A DNA stretch of 50,656 nucleotides from Methylococcaceae bacterium (GTDB lineage Bacteria > Pseudomonadota > Gammaproteobacteria > Methylococcales > Methylomonadaceae): positions 1-50,656 of the forward strand of contig JAKIUK010000026.1 of NCBI GenBank assembly GCA_021647585.1. The letters run 5' to 3'. Of the stretch, positions 17,341 through 26,074 are shown piece after piece. The translations under genes were made by a program, and so were the position numbers. The number at the start of each line of letters is the position of its first letter. Within the stretch, counting starts at the first letter, position 1. The notes under the pieces are model-generated. The model had not been told where the DNA came from, did no database searches, and saw only the letters and a list, made by a program, of their open reading frames with translations.

Positions 17341-18951
17341 ATGAATAGCAAAATCAACTCACAACGCCGAGATTTTTTGAAATATACCGGGGTCTCTGCA
17401 GCGGCTGTGGCAACCTATCCAGCTTTTGTACATGCTGCCAGCTCTGGTGCAGTTAACAAACCATCGGCAAATTTTCATGCAGATGTTGAAATTGAGCTGA
17501 AACAGGAAGTGGTCAATATTTCCATTTTTGACGGTCCCAAAACCCGGGTATGGAAAGTTTTTGGTAAGGTCCTGAAAGGTTCATCTAAAACTGTAGAAAA
17601 TCTATCAGGAACATATCTGGCACCAACACTACATTTTCAAACCGGTCAAAAAGTTAGAATTTATCTGAAAAACAATTTGCCTTCTGAGTCTATTTTGCAT
17701 TGGCATGGTCTGCATGTACCATCCAAAATGGATGGTAATCCCATGTATGCGATAAATAATGGTGAAACATTCGTTTATGAATTTGAAATTCTTAATCGTG
17801 CTGGGACATACTGGTATCATGCTCACACTCACAGTGTAACTGCCAAGCAAGTATATTCAGGTCTGGCCGGTTTGATTATAGTTAGCGATAAGAAGGAACA
17901 GGCATTGGCTTTGCCTAAAGGTCAATATGACGTGCCTATTGTTATTCAGGATCGCAGTTTTGATAGAAATAATCAGCTTCAATACAGCAACCACATGATG
18001 CAACGGATGCAGGGGTTTTTGGGTGATCAAATCATGATTAACGGTCAACCTGACTTTGTGTTGCCTGTAGAAAACAGATCTTACCGATTAAGATTATTAA
18101 ATGGTTCTAATTCCAGAATTTATAAATTAGCTTGGGATGATGGTTCACCTGTTACTATCATCGGTACTGATGGTGGTTTGATCGAAAAACCGGAAACCAT
18201 GCCTTATGTGATGTTAGCACCTGCAGAAAGACGAGAATTATGGATTGATTTTAGTAAGAAAAGTATAGGTACTGAGCTTACTTTGCGCAGTATTCCTTTC
18301 GAAGGTGCTGCTATGCATGGTGGCATGATGGGCCGTCGTGGAGGCATGGGCGGTGGTATGATGGGAGGTCGTCGCGGTATGGGAGGAATGATGTCAGGTG
18401 GCTCATTACCCGCAGGTGGTGATTACCCTGTATTAAAAGTCAAGATTGTTAAGAAAGCACGTTCTAATGATACATTACCAAAGCGGTTAACACCGATAAC
18501 ACCGCTTCGTTTAGGTGATGCTGAAAATGTAAAGAACCCCAGAAAGATTGCATTATCAATGCGACATATGTCGGCTTTATTGAATGGTCGGTCTTATAAA
18601 ATGAACGATATCCGTCCTGACGAAGTGATTCCAGTTAACAGTTTGCAATTGATGCAATTTGATAATGGCTATCATGGTGGACATGGTATGGCTATGCCTC
18701 ATCCTATGCATTTACATGGGGAACAGTTTCAGGTCATCAAACGCGAAGTTAATATCCGTCATCAACATTCTCATGCAACTGTGGCCGAAGGCTTGGTTGA
18801 CAATGGCTGGAAAGATACTACGTTGGTTATGCCAGGGGAAAGAGTAACATTTTTAAAACCATTTAATGATTTTAAGGGGTTGTTTATGTACCACTGCCAC
18901 AACCTTGAGCATGAGGACATGGGTATGATGAGAGATTATTTGATTAAATAA
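17341..18951 (+). CDS. Tat-exported multicopper oxidase
   Basis: 536 residues with a twin-arginine signal (SQRRDFLKYTGVSAAAVA). All four copper-ligand clusters are visible: H120-W-H122-G, Y159-H160-A-H162, H454-P-M-H457-L-H459 and H518-C519-H520...H524 with axial M529, so type 1, 2 and 3 coppers should form. Cupredoxin domains 1-3 are complete. Between domains 2 and 3 (about residues 322-352) is an insert made almost only of Met, Gly and Arg (MGGGMMGG-like repeats), reminiscent of the Met-rich segment of the copper oxidase CueO. The likely role is periplasmic Cu(I) or Mn/organic oxidation; no copper-resistance neighbours confirm this. AGAGG precedes the ATG. Confidence 0.9.
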   Translation: MNSKINSQRRDFLKYTGVSAAAVATYPAFVHAASSGAVNKPSANFHADVEIELKQEVVNISIFDGPKTRVWKVFGKVLKGSSKTVENLSGTYLAPTLHFQTGQKVRIYLKNNLPSESILHWHGLHVPSKMDGNPMYAINNGETFVYEFEILNRAGTYWYHAHTHSVTAKQVYSGLAGLIIVSDKKEQALALPKGQYDVPIVIQDRSFDRNNQLQYSNHMMQRMQGFLGDQIMINGQPDFVLPVENRSYRLRLLNGSNSRIYKLAWDDGSPVTIIGTDGGLIEKPETMPYVMLAPAERRELWIDFSKKSIGTELTLRSIPFEGAAMHGGMMGRRGGMGGGMMGGRRGMGGMMSGGSLPAGGDYPVLKVKIVKKARSNDTLPKRLTPITPLRLGDAENVKNPRKIALSMRHMSALLNGRSYKMNDIRPDEVIPVNSLQLMQFDNGYHGGHGMAMPHPMHLHGEQFQVIKREVNIRHQHSHATVAEGLVDNGWKDTTLVMPGERVTFLKPFNDFKGLFMYHCHNLEHEDMGMMRDYLIK

Positions 18952-18953
18952 GA

Positions 18954-19415
18954 TGACTATTAATTTACAAGCTACACACTTTAAACCTAGAAAAATCAGT
19001 TGGACATGAATTTTGTAGAAAATCTGGACGGAAAAGACAAATAATCACTCGCAGATAATGGCCATAGTCCTTATCAAGAGTGATTCTGCAGGATTTTCCG
19101 ACCAGATTTTTTACAAAACCATGGAGCAATTTTCCTCCCCACCAAATTGGTGAGTGTGAATAGACCTTATTAGACACGATACTCAAGAACTTGCATGGAA
19201 TTTAGCACCCAACTGATTTTTCTAGGTTAAATGGGTTGTCATATCGACCGGCGCTAGAAATCTTGTTACTCAAGTTGTGCGTAGACTCAAGATTCCTCGG
19301 CAATCACTCCCGGCATTGCCCTACCTCCTGTGTCCATACAGTCGTCCCGCTGGTCGGCATGACACTATTTGCGTAGTTAACTTACAAACGTCAAAATTGA
19401 CAGGCGGATAGAATA
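18954..19415 (-). repeat. Intergenic repeat R3, split by a MITE
   Basis: Left end ATGACTATTAATTTACAAGC and CACTTTAAA at 18954-18985, then the 239-bp MITE copy 2, then the continuation TTAAATGGGTTGTCATATCG from 19227 and the family core to about 19415. Compared with the uninterrupted R7 (reverse strand), the sequence rejoins exactly across the MITE. It lies downstream of the oxidase stop codon. Confidence 0.7.
18987..19225 (-). mobile_element. MITE copy 2, 239 bp, inserted in repeat R3
   Basis: Same ends (CTAGAAAAATCAGTTGG at 18987-19003; reverse complement at 19209-19225) and same length as copy 1, in the opposite orientation. The interior forms a foldback: AAATCTGGACGGAAAAG near the left pairs with a matching arm ending in CCAGATTT. 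Insertion into R3 shows the element moved after R3 was in place. Confidence 0.85.
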
Positions 19416-19440
19416 ACTCACATTCCATCTGTATAACAAT

Positions 19441-21459
19441 CTAAACTTTAAATCGACTGATAATGACTTGTATATCCGAGGCCAATCTTGCTAAATCCTC
19501 ACTACTTTGACTGATTTGTACTGAACTTTGGGCAGACTGTTCGGTGACATGGCTAATGTTACTAATGTTTCTGCTCATTTCTTCTGCAACAGTTGCCTGT
19601 TCTTCTGAAGCACTGGCGATATGTGTGGCCATATCATCTATATTTACCACAGATGAAGCAATTTCTTGTAGTAACTGGTTTTCTTTGTCTGTTTCTACCA
19701 CGGTACTTTCAGAACGTTTTTTCCCTTCCAACATTACATCAACAGCTTTTGAAGTCCCCGTCTGCAGACGCTCAATCATTTTATGAATTTCTTCTGTGGA
19801 CTCTTGAGTTCTACTGGCTAAGGTCCTGACCTCATCCGCAACAACAGCAAAACCTCGCCCATTTTCTCCCGCACGTGCAGCTTCAATAGCTGCATTCAGA
19901 GCAAGTAAGTTAGTCTGTTCTGCAATACTTTGAATAACGCCGAGCACACTACCAATTTTGTCACTGTCATCTGCCACTTCCTGAACCACAGTAGTAGCGA
20001 GATCAATTTCATCTGATAGAGCTCTAATAACTGTTGTGGTATGTTCAACGGCTTCCTGGCCGTTTAATGCGGATTTATGTGCACCTTGTGTTGCCATTGC
20101 AGTTTCACTCGCATGTTTTGCCACTTCTTGTACCGTAGCTGCCATTTCAGTCATTGCAGTAGCAACCTGTTCAATTTGTTCTTGTTGTTGTTGAACACCC
20201 TGGTTGGTTTCCTGACTGGTGATGGACATTTCTTCTGCAGCTGAAGCCAGTGTATCAATAGATACATCCAGCTGGCTGATAACATTAGAAAAATGATTAG
20301 CCATGGTGTTAAAAGATTCAGCCAGATCAGCAAACTCATCTTTATTATCCAAATGTACACGCTGAGAAAGATCTCCTGTTGCCAGCGAAGCAGCGGTTAT
20401 TTTTAATTTGGATATGGCGGTATTAAAAGACTGATAAAATCCTGCAAATAAATAAATAGCTAATAAGGTTACAGCAATAACCAGAGATAACAGCAGAGTC
20501 ATTTGACTATAGTGTCCTTCAATCCGTTGATTCAGCAAAGTCTCTAATTCAGATACCAGTAGATCCAGTAATTTGAAATTGAGTTTGATTATCTCTGTTC
20601 CTTTAGAAAAAACAGCGCTTGGATGAACACTAATTTGGCTGCTATTAAGGATTTCAGTTTGCAGAAACATAAGATAATTTTTTGAGCGGGTCAATGTTTG
20701 GTTAACATGTGAACCTATATCATTGGCCAAATCTGGGTTTGATTGCCTTAACGCCTGCATGTCACGTTCAAGTGCATTTATATTTGTTTGTACTATTGAG
20801 AGTAATGAAGTCAGTTTGATACTTTCTTTTTGAGAGATACTTTGCCTTGTAGCAAGTCCAGCAGACATTCCTCTTGCCTGCCCCAGATTTTCTATTGCTT
20901 GAGGCAACAGAGTAACTACCGCTTCCTTAATATAGTAGCTATCGAGTTCTGTGTCTAAAGTCAGGTCGGAACTGTCGCTTATATGCAGAATCAAGCTTAA
21001 CACTTCAGCAATCAACTGAGTATGCCTGGCAAATATTTCCTTTTCCGGTCCATTAAAAGCGTCTGTCTCTAATCGATTCCAGTTTGATTTAATACTATTC
21101 CAAAGTACAGTTGTATCAAGCGTTGTTCCCAGTCGCTGATCCAGCTTATCAATTAAACGGATGTCATCGGCAATCTGTTTTCTTTTCTCAAGTATTTTTG
21201 ATTTGAAACTTCCATTACCCGACAAATAAGTATTAGTCATCCCCCTATGCTCAGGAAAATGCTGAATAAGCTGTCGCAAAGGGACGATATACTCAACGCC
21301 TAACTGCTCTTTTTGGGCAAAATGAATGGTACTCAATTCATCAGTGACTAAAAGATACATTGTAATGATCAGCGGCGTTATAAATGCGATAGAAATTAGC
21401 AGCATTTTTTTTGAACAGCTGAGCTGATTCATTAAAGAGACGGCGGGTGCGGTTAGCAT
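19441..21459 (-). CDS. Methyl-accepting chemotaxis protein
   Basis: 672 residues. TM1 (about 18-38) and TM2 (about 322-344) frame an all-helical periplasmic sensor with two similar modules: HRGMTNTYLSGNGS near residue 70 and ARGMSAGLATRQS near 195. This resembles nitrate/nitrite-sensing (NIT) or helical-bimodular sensors; the ligand is unknown. A HAMP domain follows TM2. The signalling hairpin tip IAEQTNLLALNAAIEAARAG and FAVVADEVRTLA is fully conserved, so it should couple to CheA/CheW. There is no C-terminal CheR-docking pentapeptide. It stands alone, with no chemotaxis genes in the window. The start is preceded by CTGGAG on the minus strand. Confidence 0.92.
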   Translation of the reverse strand: MLTAPAVSLMNQLSCSKKMLLISIAFITPLIITMYLLVTDELSTIHFAQKEQLGVEYIVPLRQLIQHFPEHRGMTNTYLSGNGSFKSKILEKRKQIADDIRLIDKLDQRLGTTLDTTVLWNSIKSNWNRLETDAFNGPEKEIFARHTQLIAEVLSLILHISDSSDLTLDTELDSYYIKEAVVTLLPQAIENLGQARGMSAGLATRQSISQKESIKLTSLLSIVQTNINALERDMQALRQSNPDLANDIGSHVNQTLTRSKNYLMFLQTEILNSSQISVHPSAVFSKGTEIIKLNFKLLDLLVSELETLLNQRIEGHYSQMTLLLSLVIAVTLLAIYLFAGFYQSFNTAISKLKITAASLATGDLSQRVHLDNKDEFADLAESFNTMANHFSNVISQLDVSIDTLASAAEEMSITSQETNQGVQQQQEQIEQVATAMTEMAATVQEVAKHASETAMATQGAHKSALNGQEAVEHTTTVIRALSDEIDLATTVVQEVADDSDKIGSVLGVIQSIAEQTNLLALNAAIEAARAGENGRGFAVVADEVRTLASRTQESTEEIHKMIERLQTGTSKAVDVMLEGKKRSESTVVETDKENQLLQEIASSVVNIDDMATHIASASEEQATVAEEMSRNISNISHVTEQSAQSSVQISQSSEDLARLASDIQVIISRFKV

Positions 21460-21576
21460 TTTCTACTCCAGAAAATAAAAAGGTTTTACTCAGTAACTAT
21501 AGACCATTGAATGACTTTAACTATGCTACGTTGTATAAAGTTGTCGGCAACTAAGCAAAAAACTTAATCCGAATAT

Positions 21577-21605
21577 GGAGGTATGTCATGAAATTGAAAT
21601 ATTAG
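21577..21605 (+). other. Strong ribosome binding site with a five-codon ORF
   Basis: GGAGGT at 21577-21582 stands five bases before an ATG (21588) that opens only MKLKY before TAG. This may be the ruined start of a gene or a leader peptide; the 56-codon ORF at 21648 follows 42 bases later. Confidence 0.4.
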
Positions 21606-21647
21606 TTTTAGATAATCAATTCATCATAAATAGAAAACGAAAATACA

Positions 21648-21818
21648 ATGAATATTTACCCTGATGAACATATAGGCTTTGAAACCATGTTACCTACTGA
21701 AATCATTAAGTTGTTACATTTATATAAAACGGCTGTTAATGATTACCGTACAGATGAAGATTGTATGAATAGGGATAATTCATTTTTAGATGAGCACGAA
21801 TTAGCTATGACCGCATAG
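21648..21818 (+). CDS. Possible small acidic protein, 56 residues
   Basis: ATG at 21648 to TAG at 21816 encodes an acidic protein beginning MNIYPDEHIGFETMLPTEII and ending DEHELAMTA. It has no signal peptide or membrane segment, and contains one Cys. No good ribosome binding site precedes it, but a strong one stands 70 bases upstream before a five-codon frame, so the two may be linked by coupling or by a past frameshift. I do not recognise it. Amino-acid composition looks protein-like, which is the only argument for it. Confidence 0.35.
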   Translation: MNIYPDEHIGFETMLPTEIIKLLHLYKTAVNDYRTDEDCMNRDNSFLDEHELAMTA

Positions 21819-21917
21819 TAATAAATATAAAAACTTACCTGAATATCCACAAGCCTCAGCCATTTTTAAAATTGATGACTGTGTTTAATCAATGCTAAGC
21901 CCTCCCAATCGCTTATC

Positions 21918-21999
21918 TGTCATTTCGACCAGCGGGAGAAATCTAGATTGCATGCGATGCACCTGGCCCCAAGATCCCTCCTGACGTCGGGATGACAAG
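21918..21999 (+). repeat. Intergenic repeat R4 (core only)
   Basis: CTGTCATTTCGACCAGCGGG at the left and GTCGGGATGACAAG at the right form an imperfect inverted repeat around AAATCT. It shares only the GC-rich core with R3/R5 and is BIME-like in size. It lies upstream of the convergent end of the asparaginase gene and may serve as its terminator. Confidence 0.65.
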
Positions 22000-22091
22000 A
22001 ATTTTGAGGTTTAGTGAAGCATACGTTATAGGTAATCATAAAAGCTTATAACTTCTTTTTATGGGATCGAGGAAGTGTGCTTGTAGTATTA

Positions 22092-23111
22092 TTAGTTGCT
22101 AATTATTTCAAATGCTATATTTTGTTGTAAAAATTGATTTATTGAGTCTGCGTCATTAAAGTTTCCATAAGCCAGTAACAATTTTACGTAAGCCGATTCT
22201 AAAGACATATTCCATATCACTTTAGCACCCTGCTCAATTAATATTCGGGTGCTGTCATAAGCATCTGCTGTTTTAATAGCAGGGGCCATATATAAGGCTA
22301 CTTTCTTTTTGCTGCATCGTTGAATAAACCTTAGTAACGAATAATTTTCTCCCCAATCCCCAGTGGAACAGGCCGTGCCGGAGTGATAAAGATCGTGGAT
22401 AACCGCGTCAACATGATCTATTATAAAATTTGAATAATCCAGCCCTGGATAGGGTTTTATAAGTAAAACACGAGTGGAATAGTTTGGTGCTAATTGTATC
22501 TTTATACGATCAACAGGATTTATCGCGTTCTGTTGATGGAAAGTATTTTGTTCAAAACGTAAATAGGCTTTGGATTGTACGCTGATAAAGTCGCCACTCA
22601 GTTGTAGAGATGAAGCTAGCCTAGTACCCAAATGTACTAAAGTCGCAGAGTGGGTGTTTTTATAGGGTACAAAAACGCCTGCTTCCTTTCTTTGTTTTAT
22701 AAATTCTATGGCACAGATAAAATGGTTTAAACCATTAGCCTGAGGGTTGTCTAACGGATAGTCACTGGATACTAATAAAATAGGTATTTTAATAGTATTG
22801 AAATAAAGACTCAATGCAGCAGCTGTATAGGCTAATGTATCTGTGCCATGAGTAATGATAATGCCATCATACTGAGAAATATTTTCTGCTTCAATGGCTG
22901 CAATAAGCGTTTCCCAGACGGAAGGAAAAAGGTTTTCACTTAGCAACAGAACGGGTTGAATAGTATTAAAATTAAGCTTGTTTGGCTCTGGATAGGATTG
23001 TTCAAATAAATTTAGTAATTTATAACATTGCTTATCAGAGGTATTAATTGTTTTGTTTAATACAGTTGAACCGATTGTGCCTCCGGTAAACACAAGCAAA
23101 ACATTGCTCAT
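22092..23111 (-). CDS. Asparaginase/glutaminase-family amidohydrolase
   Basis: 339 residues, no signal peptide, so probably the cytoplasmic type I class that hydrolyses L-asparagine to aspartate and ammonia. The first catalytic threonine motif LLVFTGGTIGS (T12) is at the N-terminus and the second, IITHGTDTLAYTAAAL, near residue 88-103. The substrate-loop ILLVSSDYPLDNPQANG follows. It lies 25 bp after crp on the same strand, so the two may share a transcript. Similarity to bacterial AnsA is clear in motifs but the C-terminal half is divergent, so a related amidase such as a GatD-like enzyme cannot be excluded. Confidence 0.82.
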   Translation of the reverse strand: MSNVLLVFTGGTIGSTVLNKTINTSDKQCYKLLNLFEQSYPEPNKLNFNTIQPVLLLSENLFPSVWETLIAAIEAENISQYDGIIITHGTDTLAYTAAALSLYFNTIKIPILLVSSDYPLDNPQANGLNHFICAIEFIKQRKEAGVFVPYKNTHSATLVHLGTRLASSLQLSGDFISVQSKAYLRFEQNTFHQQNAINPVDRIKIQLAPNYSTRVLLIKPYPGLDYSNFIIDHVDAVIHDLYHSGTACSTGDWGENYSLLRFIQRCSKKKVALYMAPAIKTADAYDSTRILIEQGAKVIWNMSLESAYVKLLLAYGNFNDADSINQFLQQNIAFEIISN

Positions 23112-23136
23112 AGTGGTTAAGTAGCTGGGTAGTTAG

Positions 23137-23790
23137 TTAGCGCGTACCAAAGACAACGATTGTTTTGCCATGGGCTGAGATTAATTCTTTATCCACCAGT
23201 TCTTTTAAAACTCTGCCAGCCATTTCTCTTGAACATCCCACTATGCGGCCAATTTCCTGGCGAGTGATACTGAGTTGCATACCATCTGGATGGGTAATGG
23301 CATCTGGTTCTTTGCATAAATCAAGTAAGGTACGTGCAATACGGCCTTCAACATCCATAAATGCAAGGTCCTGATATTTACGGCTGGTAATTAATAGACG
23401 GGTTGAGAGTTGTTCGCCCAGCATATATAAAATATCTGGAGCATATTCAAGTAACTCTTTTTTTAGCGCTTGTTTAAGTCTGTCATAAGAAATTTCGGCC
23501 AATTGACATTTAGTACGTGTTTTTACAGTAACTGTTCTGGTTTCTGAGCCTTTAAAAATACCTATTTCACCAATAAAGTCATTTCTGTTTAAATAGGCCA
23601 AAATCAGTTCATGTCCTTCTTCGTCATCAACAGTAATGCTAACAGAGCCATCAATTATAAATAATAATTTATCACCTACATCACCCGGGCGAATTATATT
23701 CGTTTTAGCTGGATAGCTTCTGGTATGGCAAAGATGTAAAAAATTGTCTAATGCTTCCTGATGATTATTACTTGGTTTAATCAATCTCAT
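23137..23790 (-). CDS. crp: Crp-family cAMP receptor protein (Crp/Vfr-like)
   Basis: 217 residues, close to the usual 210. The cNMP-binding barrel contains the phosphate-binding cassette GEIGIFKGSETRTVTV, matching Crp's GELGLF...R-S with Thr for Ser after the key Arg. The central dimer helix follows. The C-terminal helix-turn-helix LSITRQEIGRIVGCSREMAG (about 172-192) keeps the Arg and Glu that read TGTGA half-sites in Crp. It is divergent from an OsmC/YhfA-like gene, the same pairing as crp-yhfA in enterobacteria, which supports orthology. The asparaginase gene follows on the same strand. Orthology to Vfr of Pseudomonas is equally compatible. Confidence 0.88.
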   Translation of the reverse strand: MRLIKPSNNHQEALDNFLHLCHTRSYPAKTNIIRPGDVGDKLLFIIDGSVSITVDDEEGHELILAYLNRNDFIGEIGIFKGSETRTVTVKTRTKCQLAEISYDRLKQALKKELLEYAPDILYMLGEQLSTRLLITSRKYQDLAFMDVEGRIARTLLDLCKEPDAITHPDGMQLSITRQEIGRIVGCSREMAGRVLKELVDKELISAHGKTIVVFGTR

Positions 23791-23918
23791 GTCAACTTAC
23801 CCTGTTTAACTAAAATGCTACTTTGTATGTACAGTGACGTATTATAGTGAAAAAATCAATTTTATATGCAATCTCATTGTAGAATTGTATAACTATTTTA
23901 TGAAGAGAGAAAATTATA
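23791..23918. promoter_or_regulatory. Divergent promoter region, crp and osmC-like gene
   Basis: 128 bp, AT-rich, between outward-reading genes. I looked for a TGTGA-N6-TCACA Crp site in this spacer and did not find one; CAGTGACGTATTATAGTGA near 23830 is a weak direct-repeat resemblance only. Confidence 0.45.
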
Positions 23919-24338
23919 ATGGAAGTAACTGTTAAATGGGTTGATGGTAGAACATTTTTAGGAGAAAGTGGTAGTGGCCATACTGTTGTTATGGATGGTC
24001 CTCCAGACCATGGTGGACGCAATATTGGTATTCGGCCTATGGAAATGATTTTGTTAGGTGTTGGGGGATGTTCTTCTTTTGATGTCATGGATATTTTACA
24101 AAAAGGACGCAACGATGTTATTGCTTGTATTGCTGAAATAACAGCTGAACGTGTTGATACTGTTCCCAGTGTTTTTAGTAAAATACATTTACATTTTAAA
24201 GTAACAGGTAGAAATATGAAGGATTCAGTGGTTGCACGTGCGGTAAAGTTATCCGCTGAAAAATATTGTTCAGCTTCAATTATGCTTGGAAAATCCGTGG
24301 ATATTACCCATGATTTTGAAGTAATTAATATAGATTAA
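23919..24338 (+). CDS. OsmC-family protein (YhfA-like)
   Basis: 139 residues, the usual size. The conserved central helix with a redox cysteine appears as GVGGCSSFDVMDIL, and the second conserved cysteine as AEKYCSASIMLGKSVDI near residue 118. These two cysteines are the peroxidatic/resolving pair of OsmC/Ohr proteins, which reduce organic hydroperoxides; YhfA itself has no proven activity. Divergence from crp matches the enterobacterial arrangement. AGAGAG lies about ten bases before the ATG. It converges on the glcF gene with only 14 bp between stops. Confidence 0.88.
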   Translation: MEVTVKWVDGRTFLGESGSGHTVVMDGPPDHGGRNIGIRPMEMILLGVGGCSSFDVMDILQKGRNDVIACIAEITAERVDTVPSVFSKIHLHFKVTGRNMKDSVVARAVKLSAEKYCSASIMLGKSVDITHDFEVINID

Positions 24339-24352
24339 TTAAATATGGATAC

Positions 24353-25570
24353 CTATTTGGTTAATTGTCTGGCTAATAAAGTCACTGGATGAATAACTTC
24401 TAATTCAATATGTCTTTCTCGACATCGTGCTGAGATATGTAATGCGCATCCTATATTTGAAGTCAGCAGATATTCAGGAGTTTCATTATCCGCTATGACT
24501 TGATTAATTAAGTCATCAGCGAGAGACTCAGCCATCTTCGGATGTTGCAGCATATAGCTCCCCGCTGATCCGCAGCAATGTATATTTGAGGATATTGATT
24601 TTATTTTAATATCTGGAATCTGTTTAACTAAATTTAATGCTCCCTGTTCTTGTTGCATGCTATTTTTTAAAGAGCAGGGGGTATGTAATATGACTGAAGA
24701 ATCAAGAGGGGTGAAAGACATAGAAGCCAATTTCTGGTTGATCAGGAATTGACTAATATCAATCGTTTTATTGGCAATTTTTTTGTTTTTATAGTCCTGT
24801 AATTGGCTTCCACAACCACTAGCTATACTAATAATAGCTGTCCAATCGTGATTGGCAAAGGCCTGTAGGTTTATGTGCTCTAGGTGAGTTGCAGTTTTTT
24901 TGTCCCCGCTGTGTAAATCAAGCGCGCCACAGCATGTCTGGCTATTAGGATGATGGACATTAAAACCGGCAATATTTAGTAACCTTATCGCAGAATGAAT
25001 GGTTTCCTGATCAAATAATGCCCCCATACAGCCACTAAATAAACCAACATCTCCTTTTACTTCAGCCACCGCAGGGTAAAAGTCCTGAGCTATCAAATAA
25101 TGATTGGAATTTTTTTTATTGCTAATTAAACGCTCAATCTTATCCAGTTTTAATAGTTGAGGTAATTTAAATAAGCGGGCGGTATTTTGCAAAACTGATG
25201 ATTGATAGCGTTTTAGTAGAGCCTGTGCAGCATGATTGATTTTTTTATGATGGACTATTTGTTTTAACAGGGTTAGATTCAGTGATGATGGTTTTTTAGA
25301 GTAAATCGCATTTCTAAAATCATCAACTATTTCTCCATAGGGGACCTGTGTAGGACACACTTTTTCACAGGAACGGCAGAGTAAACAATTATCGATATGG
25401 GATTGTAATTTTTCGGAATTAGGTAAATCCTTATTAGCCCAGGCCTGTATTAGAGCAAGACGCCCCCGTGGAGATTCATTTTCATTTTGAGTTTTAGCAT
25501 AGGTAGGACAGTGAGGCAGGCATAATCCACACTGCACACAAAGATCCGTTTTTTTAGCTAGCTCATGCAC
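24353..25570 (-). CDS. glcF: Glycolate oxidase iron-sulfur subunit
   Basis: 405 residues. Two [4Fe-4S] motifs, C11-V-Q-C14-G-L-C17...C21-P and C62-L-L-C65-R-S-C68...C72-P, head the protein. Two CCG-type domains follow, with QTCCGALDLHSGD and HCCGSAGSYMLQHP. This is the architecture of GlcF, which passes electrons from the flavin subunits GlcD/GlcE to quinone. No glcD or glcE is in the window, so partners must be elsewhere. Its start lies eight bases inside the upstream membrane-protein gene, so the two are coupled. A LldE/HdrB-like alternative is less likely because both ferredoxin motifs are present. Confidence 0.85.
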   Translation of the reverse strand: MHELAKKTDLCVQCGLCLPHCPTYAKTQNENESPRGRLALIQAWANKDLPNSEKLQSHIDNCLLCRSCEKVCPTQVPYGEIVDDFRNAIYSKKPSSLNLTLLKQIVHHKKINHAAQALLKRYQSSVLQNTARLFKLPQLLKLDKIERLISNKKNSNHYLIAQDFYPAVAEVKGDVGLFSGCMGALFDQETIHSAIRLLNIAGFNVHHPNSQTCCGALDLHSGDKKTATHLEHINLQAFANHDWTAIISIASGCGSQLQDYKNKKIANKTIDISQFLINQKLASMSFTPLDSSVILHTPCSLKNSMQQEQGALNLVKQIPDIKIKSISSNIHCCGSAGSYMLQHPKMAESLADDLINQVIADNETPEYLLTSNIGCALHISARCRERHIELEVIHPVTLLARQLTK

Positions 25571-26027
25571 GCTGCAGTTTTAATGCTTCAATAATTTGTC
25601 TATATTCTTCATATCTGGGTCGATGCAGAAAAACACCTAATGCGCCCAGCGTAGTAAAAATATAAAGTGTGTTATAGCCATCACCAAAAATAAACATGAT
25701 CAGGCCAAAGATACCGACGATTTCAATCACAACAAGGGTAGTTGTTATTGTCATAAAATATCGGTTTTTAGCGGGATTGTTGCCCGGCATGGTTTGATTA
25801 AGTCTGAGTAAAATATGCCTCAATAAGTTAACCATGGGGAACAAAATAATAGCAATGATATAAAACACTGTTCTGATGAAAACGCGCTGCTCTTCAGCCA
25901 TTTCAATTTGTATTTCTGTAGCAAAAAAATGACAAATAATATTATATGTAATAAGCATACATAGCATCATACCGACAATAATCCAATGCAGCGTTAGATC
26001 AGATTTTAATTGTTTATATTCCGCCAT
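25563..26027 (-). CDS. Small four-helix membrane protein of unknown function
   Basis: 154 residues with four predicted membrane segments: WIIVGMMLCMLITYNIICHF, FYIIAIILFPMVNLL, MTITTTLVVIEIVGIFGLIM and YIFTTLGALGVFLH. The end is basic/charged and cytoplasmic. I do not recognise the family. It overlaps the glcF start by eight bases and follows the CPBP protease gene by 47 bp, so it belongs to that operon. It might be a membrane partner for the iron-sulfur subunit, but this rests on position only. Confidence 0.7.
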   Translation of the reverse strand: MAEYKQLKSDLTLHWIIVGMMLCMLITYNIICHFFATEIQIEMAEEQRVFIRTVFYIIAIILFPMVNLLRHILLRLNQTMPGNNPAKNRYFMTITTTLVVIEIVGIFGLIMFIFGDGYNTLYIFTTLGALGVFLHRPRYEEYRQIIEALKLQRA

Positions 26028-26074
26028 TATGTTTCCTGAGGTGGTATGACATCGTTTAAATTTTTGAAGTAGGT

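Noticed and set aside
23791..23918. Crp autoregulatory site upstream of crp
   Set aside because: No TGTGA-N6-TCACA-like sequence with both half-sites was found.
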